Source: Roseateles sp.
GTDB taxonomy: Bacteria > Pseudomonadota > Gammaproteobacteria > Burkholderiales > Burkholderiaceae
Direction: 5' to 3'
NCBI GenBank assembly: GCA_019232985.1
Contig: JAFAMW010000016.1
Location: 1 to 22,005 of the forward strand
DNA length: 22,005 nt
A program made the translations under genes and the position numbers. The stretch's first letter is position 1. The number at the start of each line of letters is the position of its first letter. Positions 17,440 through 22,005 of this stretch are shown in pieces. Under the pieces are notes generated by a model. That model made no database searches. It saw only the letters and a list, made by a program, of their open reading frames with translations, and was not told the DNA's origin.

Positions 17440-18210
17440 GTGAGCGCGCGCGCCGCCCCGCAGCCGGCCTTCGTGCTGCACCAGTACGACTGGAGCGAGA
17501 CCAGCCTGATCCTCGACCTGTTCACGCGCGAACAGGGCCGCATGCCGGTCGTCGCGAAGGGCGCCAAGCGGCCTTATTCGCAGCTGCGCGCGGTGCTGCT
17601 GCCGTTCCAGCGCATCACCGTGAACCTGTCGCGGCCCGGCAAGGGCCAGGACGCGGACGCCGCGGAGGTCTTCACGCTGCGCAGCGCCGAATGGGCCGGC
17701 GGCAACACGCTGCCCGGCGGCGCCGCGCTGTTCTCGGGCTACTACCTGAACGAGCTCTTGATGAAGCTGCTCGCGCGCCAGGACCCGCAGCCCGCGCTGT
17801 TCGACGTCTACGCCGACACGCTCGCCGCGCTGCCGCAGGCCGACGAGAGCGCGGCCGCGCTGCGCGCGTTCGAGCTGCGCCTGCTCGCCGAGCTCGGCCT
17901 GCTGCCCGACCTCAGCGTCGCGACGCTCACGCAGGCGCCGCTCGACCCGGCGCGGCGCTACGCCGTGTCGCCCGAGGCCGGCGTGATCGCGGCCGGCAGC
18001 GCCGAGCAGGCCCAGCTCGACGGCGCCCAGCTCGTCGGCATCCAGGCCGCGCTGCTGCACGGCCACCCGGCCGCACTGCGCCAGGCCTGCCAGCCGGCGC
18101 TTGGCGCCCTGCGGCCGCTGCTGCGCGGCCTGCTTCACTATCATCTCGGAGCCCGGCCGCTGCGCACGCGCCAGCTGCTGCTCGAAGTCCAAGCCCTGCT
18201 CGACGCATGA
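17440..18210 (+). CDS. recO: DNA repair protein RecO
   Basis: A 256-residue RecO, which with RecR loads RecA onto SSB-coated gaps. The N-terminal OB-fold has the typical pattern FVLHQYDWSETSLILDLFTREQGRMPVVAKGAKR (about 11-44), followed by a helical domain with GYYLNELLMKLLARQDPQP. Length is usual for the family. The start is a GTG 12 nt after era, with GAGG about 10 nt upstream. The stop overlaps the pdxJ ATG (ATGA). Confidence 0.93.
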   Translation: MSARAAPQPAFVLHQYDWSETSLILDLFTREQGRMPVVAKGAKRPYSQLRAVLLPFQRITVNLSRPGKGQDADAAEVFTLRSAEWAGGNTLPGGAALFSGYYLNELLMKLLARQDPQPALFDVYADTLAALPQADESAAALRAFELRLLAELGLLPDLSVATLTQAPLDPARRYAVSPEAGVIAAGSAEQAQLDGAQLVGIQAALLHGHPAALRQACQPALGALRPLLRGLLHYHLGARPLRTRQLLLEVQALLDA

Positions 18211-18986
18211 ACCCGCTCATCGCCCCTGCCTCCGGCCCCGACGCGCGCTGCGCGCTGTCGGTCAACGTCAACAAGGTCGCGCTGCTGCGCAACACGCGCC
18301 ACCTCGGCATCCCGAGCGTGGTCGGCGCGGCCGAGGCCTGCCTGGGCGCGGGCGCCCAGGGCATCACCGTGCACCCGCGCCCCGACGGCCGGCATATCCG
18401 CGCCGACGACGTCCACGCGCTCGCCGCGCTGCTGCGCGCGTGGCCGCAGGCCGAGTACAACATCGAGGGCAACCCGACGCAGAACCTGCTCGACTTCATC
18501 CGCGCGGTGCGCCCCGCGCAGGCGACCTTCGTGCCCGACGCCGAGGACCAGTTCACCTCGGACCATGGCTGGAACCTGCCGGCCGACGCGCCGCGGCTGC
18601 GCCCGCTGATAGCCGAATGCCATGCCATGGGCGTGCGCGTCAGCCTGTTCATGGACCCGCTGCCGGCGGCGATGGCGGAGGCCGCCGCGGTCGGCGCCGA
18701 CCGCGTCGAGCTCTATACCGAGACCTACGCGAGCGCGTTCGGCACGCCGCGCGAGGCCGAGGTGCTCGCGGGCTTCGCGGCCGCCGCGCGCGCGGCCCTC
18801 GCCGCGGGCCTCGGCGTCAACGCGGGCCATGACCTGAACCGCGCGAACCTCGGCCGCTTCCTGCGCGAGGTGCCTGGCGTCCAGGAGGTCTCGATCGGCC
18901 ACGCGCTCGTCGCCGACGCGCTCGAGCTCGGCTACGCCGAGGCGGTGCGCGACTACCAGCGCGTGATCCAGCGCGCCTACGCCTGA
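18207..18986 (+). CDS. pdxJ: Pyridoxine 5'-phosphate synthase
   Basis: PdxJ condenses 1-deoxyxylulose 5-phosphate with 3-amino-2-oxopropyl phosphate to form pyridoxine 5'-phosphate in vitamin B6 synthesis. The 259-residue TIM-barrel protein shows [15 protein letters not shown] (18-32), [12 protein letters not shown] with His56, the EYNIEGNP block with Glu87, NAGHDLN and [12 protein letters not shown], all PdxJ landmarks. It is coupled to recO by a 4-nt overlap and precedes acpS by 10 nt, the usual recO-pdxJ-acpS order. Confidence 0.96.
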   Translation: MNPLIAPASGPDARCALSVNVNKVALLRNTRHLGIPSVVGAAEACLGAGAQGITVHPRPDGRHIRADDVHALAALLRAWPQAEYNIEGNPTQNLLDFIRAVRPAQATFVPDAEDQFTSDHGWNLPADAPRLRPLIAECHAMGVRVSLFMDPLPAAMAEAAAVGADRVELYTETYASAFGTPREAEVLAGFAAAARAALAAGLGVNAGHDLNRANLGRFLREVPGVQEVSIGHALVADALELGYAEAVRDYQRVIQRAYA

Positions 18987-18996
18987 GGCCGCCGTC

Positions 18997-19392
18997 ATGA
19001 TCGTGGGGATCGGCACCGACATCTGCGACATCCGCCGCATGCGCGCGACCTTCGCGCGGCGCGGCGAGCGCTTCGCCGAGAAGGTGCTCGGCCCGCACGA
19101 GCTCGAGGTGTTCCGCGCGCGCCTCGCCAAGGTCGAGGCGCGCGGCGTCGCCTACCTGGCGACGCGCTTCGCCGCCAAGGAGGCGTTCTCGAAGGCGATC
19201 GGCCTCGGCCTGCGCATGCCGATGACCTGGCGCGCCTGCGAGGTCGTCAAGGCGGCCAGCGGCAAGCCCGGCATCCGTCTGCACGGCGAGCTCGCGGCCT
19301 GGTTCGGCGCGCGCGGCTGGCGCGCCCATGTGACGGTCAGCGACGAGGTCGACTACGCGGTCGCGTTCGTCGTCGTCGAGAGCATCGACTAG
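18997..19392 (+). CDS. acpS: Holo-[acyl-carrier-protein] synthase
   Basis: AcpS transfers 4'-phosphopantetheine from CoA to the Ser of AcpP. The 131-residue protein carries [11 protein letters not shown] with the Mg-binding Asp8 and [13 protein letters not shown] with Glu62, the two signature motifs. It is the last gene of the plus-strand series that begins at lepA. Its product acts on AcpP (6993-7232), linking this end of the window to the fatty acid block. Confidence 0.95.
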   Translation: MIVGIGTDICDIRRMRATFARRGERFAEKVLGPHELEVFRARLAKVEARGVAYLATRFAAKEAFSKAIGLGLRMPMTWRACEVVKAASGKPGIRLHGELAAWFGARGWRAHVTVSDEVDYAVAFVVVESID

Positions 19393-19405
19393 CGCCGGTG
19401 CTCCG

Positions 19406-19421
19406 CGCGCCGTCAGGCGCG
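19406..19421. terminator. Hairpin at the convergent acpS/transporter junction
   Basis: CGCGCC (19406-19411) and GGCGCG (19416-19421) form a perfect 6-bp stem with a 4-nt loop containing the stop codon of the minus-strand transporter gene. There is no T-tract. Its position 14 nt after the acpS stop suggests a shared end of transcription. Confidence 0.35.
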
Positions 19422-20957
19422 GTAGTGATCCTGCACCGGATAGCGGCGCGCGGCGAGGCCGAACAGCGCGGCCGCGAGCAGCGCGAAGCCGGCGAAGAAG
19501 AACATCAGCACGGCCGTCTCGCTATAGCCGCTCGCGCGGATCGCGGCGAGCGCGCCGGGGCTGCGCACGCTCGCGTTCGACAGCAGCACCCAGAGGTTGC
19601 CGACCGTCACCGAGAGGTTCCAGAAGCTCGTGATCGTGCCCTTCATCGCGGCCGGCGCCTGGCTGTACGCGAACTCGAGGCCGGTCGCCGAGACGAGCAC
19701 CTCGCCGAGCGTGAGGATCGCGTAGGGCAGGACCTGCCAGACGATGCTGACCGTCGCCCCCCCGTCGAGCCACAGCTGCATCAGGCCGACGACGATCCAC
19801 GCGATGCCCGACAGCGCGATGCCCAGGCCCATGCGGCGCAGCGCGGTCACGCGCAGGCCGAGGCGCTCGACGAAGGGGAACAGCACGAGGTTGTTGAACG
19901 GGATCAGCAGCATCACGAGCGCCGGGTTCAGCGCCTGCATCATCGAGGACTCGAACCAGGCCGGCTTGGCCATCTGGTCGGCCTGCAGCACCCAGGTCGA
20001 GGCTTTCTGGTCGAACAGCGACCAGAACGGCGTGACGAGCGCGAACAGCACGAGCAGGCGCAGCACGGCGCGCACGCCGTCGACGGCCTCGGCCGGGTGT
20101 TTGGCGCGCGCGTGCGCGAGCTGCAGCGCGGCGCCCGCGCCGCCGAAGCCCATCACGAGCACGAGCGCGAGGCAGGCCGCGGCGACGAAGCCCAGCGCAT
20201 CCATCTGCGCGAGGCTCCACGCCGCGCCGAGCAGGCCGACGCCCGCGAGCGCCGTGCCCGCGCCGCCGCCGCGCAGCGCCGTCAGCACGACGGCGAGAAA
20301 ACCGTGCGGGTCGCGGCCGCGCGGCGCGACGTTCACGTAGCGGCGCCGGCCGGCCCAGAACACCAGCGTCGCGACGGCCATCAGCAGGCCCGGCAGCGCG
20401 AACGCGAGCTGCGCGCCGTAATGCTTGAGCACGACGGGCATCAGCAGCGACGCGAAGAAGGAGCCGAAATTGATGATCCAGTAGAACGCGTCGAAGACCT
20501 TCTGCGCGAGCGAGCGGTTGCTGCGGTCGAACTGGTCGCCGACAAAGCTGCTGACGAGCGGCTTGATGCCGCCCGAGCCGAGCGAGATCAGGAACAGGCC
20601 GAAGTAGAAGCCGTGCACGCTGTCGTCGAACAGCGCGAGGCAGGCGTGGCCCGCGCAGTAGATCAGGCTGAACCACAGGATGGTCGGGTACTTGCCGAAG
20701 AAACGGTCGGCGAGCCAGCCGCCGAGCAGCGGAAAGAAGTACACGCCGATCACGAAGCTGTGGAACACCTCCTTGACCTCGGCCTTGCGCAGCGACTCGG
20801 GCACCGCGAGCAGCAGGCTGCTCATCAGGAACACCGTGAGGATGTTGCGCATGCCGTAGAAGCTGAAGCGCTCGCAGCCCTCGTTGCCGATGATGTAGGG
20901 GATCTGCGGCGGCATGCGCGCGCTGGGGCGGGCCGGGTCGGCGGCGATCGTCGTCAT
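19413..20957 (-). CDS. POT-family proton-coupled peptide transporter (MFS)
   Basis: A 514-residue polytopic membrane protein with about 12-14 hydrophobic helices. The proton-coupling motif ExxER is present as NEGCERFSFYGMR (Glu26, Glu29, Arg30). The second family signature is at about residues 125-145 (SLGSGGIKPLVSSFVGDQF), and the mid-protein FWSLFDQKASTW block is usual in POT proteins. POT proteins import di- and tripeptides with protons; the exact substrate here is not known. The ATG at 20957 gives the typical short N-terminus ahead of PPQIPYIIGNE; an upstream start at 21017 would overlap the rne terminator. It is convergent with acpS and downstream of rne. Confidence 0.88.
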   Translation of the reverse strand: MTTIAADPARPSARMPPQIPYIIGNEGCERFSFYGMRNILTVFLMSSLLLAVPESLRKAEVKEVFHSFVIGVYFFPLLGGWLADRFFGKYPTILWFSLIYCAGHACLALFDDSVHGFYFGLFLISLGSGGIKPLVSSFVGDQFDRSNRSLAQKVFDAFYWIINFGSFFASLLMPVVLKHYGAQLAFALPGLLMAVATLVFWAGRRRYVNVAPRGRDPHGFLAVVLTALRGGGAGTALAGVGLLGAAWSLAQMDALGFVAAACLALVLVMGFGGAGAALQLAHARAKHPAEAVDGVRAVLRLLVLFALVTPFWSLFDQKASTWVLQADQMAKPAWFESSMMQALNPALVMLLIPFNNLVLFPFVERLGLRVTALRRMGLGIALSGIAWIVVGLMQLWLDGGATVSIVWQVLPYAILTLGEVLVSATGLEFAYSQAPAAMKGTITSFWNLSVTVGNLWVLLSNASVRSPGALAAIRASGYSETAVLMFFFAGFALLAAALFGLAARRYPVQDHYRA

Positions 20958-20978
20958 GGCGAACTCGTGGTTGGCGTC

Positions 20979-21014
20979 AAAAAGAAGCGCCGCGCGGCGG
21001 GTGGCCGGCGGCGC
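20979..21014 (-). terminator. Intrinsic terminator downstream of rne
   Basis: On the minus strand a 7-bp GC stem (21014-21008 with 20993-20987, 14-nt loop) is followed by TTCTTTTT (20986-20979). It lies about 50 nt after the rne stop and just before the transporter start, so the two genes are probably separate transcription units. Confidence 0.6.
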
Positions 21015-21065
21015 CATGGATCCTAATGACGCGCGGGCGGGGCCGGCGTCCGTAGTACCACCAGA

Positions 21066-22005
21066 TCAGCTTGCGTCGAAGGGCAGCTTGATCTGGTTCA
21101 GGTCCTTGCGCGTCTCGACGAGCACGAGCGGGCCTTCATCGACGACGACGAGCGGCGGGCGCTCGCGCGGCACGTGGACCGGCTTGGGCTCGGCCGCGAT
21201 CGCGGCCTGGGCGGCGGCGACCTTGGCGGCGTCGGAGTTGATCCACTCGAGGCCCGCGCCGCCGGCGATCGCGTGCAGCGAATCGACCGACAGCTCGAAG
21301 CGCGGCACGTCGACCGGCGCGGCGACCGGTTCGGCCACGGCGGGGGCGGCGTGAACGGCTTCGGGCGCGTGCGCGACCGGCGCGGCATGCGTTGCCGCGT
21401 CGGCGGCCGGCGCGTCGTGCGACGCGTGCGCGCTCGCACCGTCGTCGCCGGACTCGACCTGGCCGTCGGCGCCCGCTTCGCGCGGTTCGCGGCGGTTGCG
21501 GTCGCGACCACGGCCGCGGCGGCGGCCGTCGCGGGCCTGGCCTTCGCCGTCGTCGCCCTCGGGCGCGCTCACGGCTTCGGCGACGTCGGCGCTCGCGTCG
21601 TGCGCGGCGGACTCGCCGGCTTCGGCGATTTCAGCGCCGGCCTCGACCGGGCTGCCGTCTTCGTTCAGCTCGGTCGTGCTGCCTTCGGCGCCCGCGTTGC
21701 GGTCGCGGCCACCACGGCGGCGGCGGCGGCGGCCGCCCTGGCGCTCTTCGCTCTGCGCGTTCGCCGCGGGTTCGCCGTGCTCGGCTTCGGAGTCGACAAA
21801 GGCCGGCGGCGCGTCGTGCGCGGCCGCGAGGTCGAGCGCGGCTGCGGTCTCGACAACCGGCGCTTCGGCCTCGGGGCGCGGCGTGCGCTCGGCGCGTTCG
21901 CCACGCTCGCCGCGGTTGCGGCGGCCTTCGCCACCGCGTTCGCCGCCGCGGTCGGCGCGTTCGCCACCGCGGTCGTTGTTGCGCTCGCCGCGCTCGCCGC
22001 GCTCG
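21066..22005 (-). CDS. rne: Ribonuclease E, C-terminal part (truncated by window edge)
   Basis: A minus-strand frame enters from the right edge and ends with TGA at 21068-21066, giving about 312 residues. The first part is low-complexity with Arg/Gly/Glu repeats (ERGERGERNN, GGRRRRRRGGRDRN) alternating with acidic Ala/Glu stretches, typical of the unstructured RNA- and protein-binding half of RNase E. The end is ordered: LHAIAGGAGLEWINSDAAKV, HVPRERPPLVVVDEGPLVLVETRKDLNQIKLPFD, which I recognise as the conserved C-terminus of Burkholderiales RNase E. RNase E initiates mRNA decay and scaffolds the degradosome; the DEAD-box helicase at the left edge is a possible partner. The catalytic domain lies outside the window. 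Confidence 0.88.
   Translation of the reverse strand, partial: ERGERGERNNDRGGERADRGGERGGEGRRNRGERGERAERTPRPEAEAPVVETAAALDLAAAHDAPPAFVDSEAEHGEPAANAQSEERQGGRRRRRRGGRDRNAGAEGSTTELNEDGSPVEAGAEIAEAGESAAHDASADVAEAVSAPEGDDGEGQARDGRRRGRGRDRNRREPREAGADGQVESGDDGASAHASHDAPAADAATHAAPVAHAPEAVHAAPAVAEPVAAPVDVPRFELSVDSLHAIAGGAGLEWINSDAAKVAAAQAAIAAEPKPVHVPRERPPLVVVDEGPLVLVETRKDLNQIKLPFDAS

Overview
The window looks like a chromosomal housekeeping region of a very GC-rich betaproteobacterium, most likely order Burkholderiales. The reasons are the strong G/C bias at third codon positions, the gene order maf-yceD-rpmF-plsX-fabH-fabD-fabG-acpP-fabF-rpoE-rseA-mucD-lepA-lepB-rnc-era-recO-pdxJ-acpS, and an RNase E C-terminus of the kind typical of that order. 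The species cannot be named from sequence alone.

Layout. Positions 2-505 hold the 3' end of an RhlE-like DEAD-box RNA helicase, convergent with a two-gene minus-strand unit (Maf/YceF nucleotide pyrophosphatase, then an RsmI-like methyltransferase, overlapping by 4 nt). A 61-nt divergent region leads into yceD and rpmF (L32). plsX-fabH-fabD-fabG-acpP-fabF (3053-8593) follow, the core of phospholipid and type II fatty acid synthesis. Next come a YgfX-like small membrane protein, the sigma-E factor, its anti-sigma factor and the periplasmic protease MucD (8608-11854), forming an envelope-stress module that lacks rseB.

A 536-nt gap (11855-12390) has no convincing gene but is full of structure: several hairpins, a DnaA-box-like inverted pair, and a promoter-like box followed at once by two abutting hairpins and a U-tract, which suggests a very small RNA or a lepA attenuator. 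Then lepA, lepB, a DUF4845 protein, rnc, era, recO, pdxJ and acpS are packed tightly on the plus strand (12391-19392). They cover translation, secretion, RNA processing, ribosome assembly, repair, vitamin B6 and holo-ACP synthesis. AcpS activates the AcpP encoded upstream, so both ends of the window feed fatty acid synthesis. On the minus strand are a POT-family proton-coupled peptide transporter and the C-terminal part of RNase E, which runs off the right edge.

No insertion sequence, prophage, CRISPR array, rRNA, tRNA, toxin-antitoxin pair or defence island was recognised, and no clear new protein system is present. The items most worth a second look are non-coding: the two-hairpin RNA candidate before lepA; two inverted copies of a palindromic repeat, before fabF and before era, the first carrying a 29-codon ORF coupled to fabF; a possible pair of leaderless divergent genes (maf/yceD); and local departures from the gene order I would expect (no rseB, no nagZ after acpS, rne on the other side of the block).
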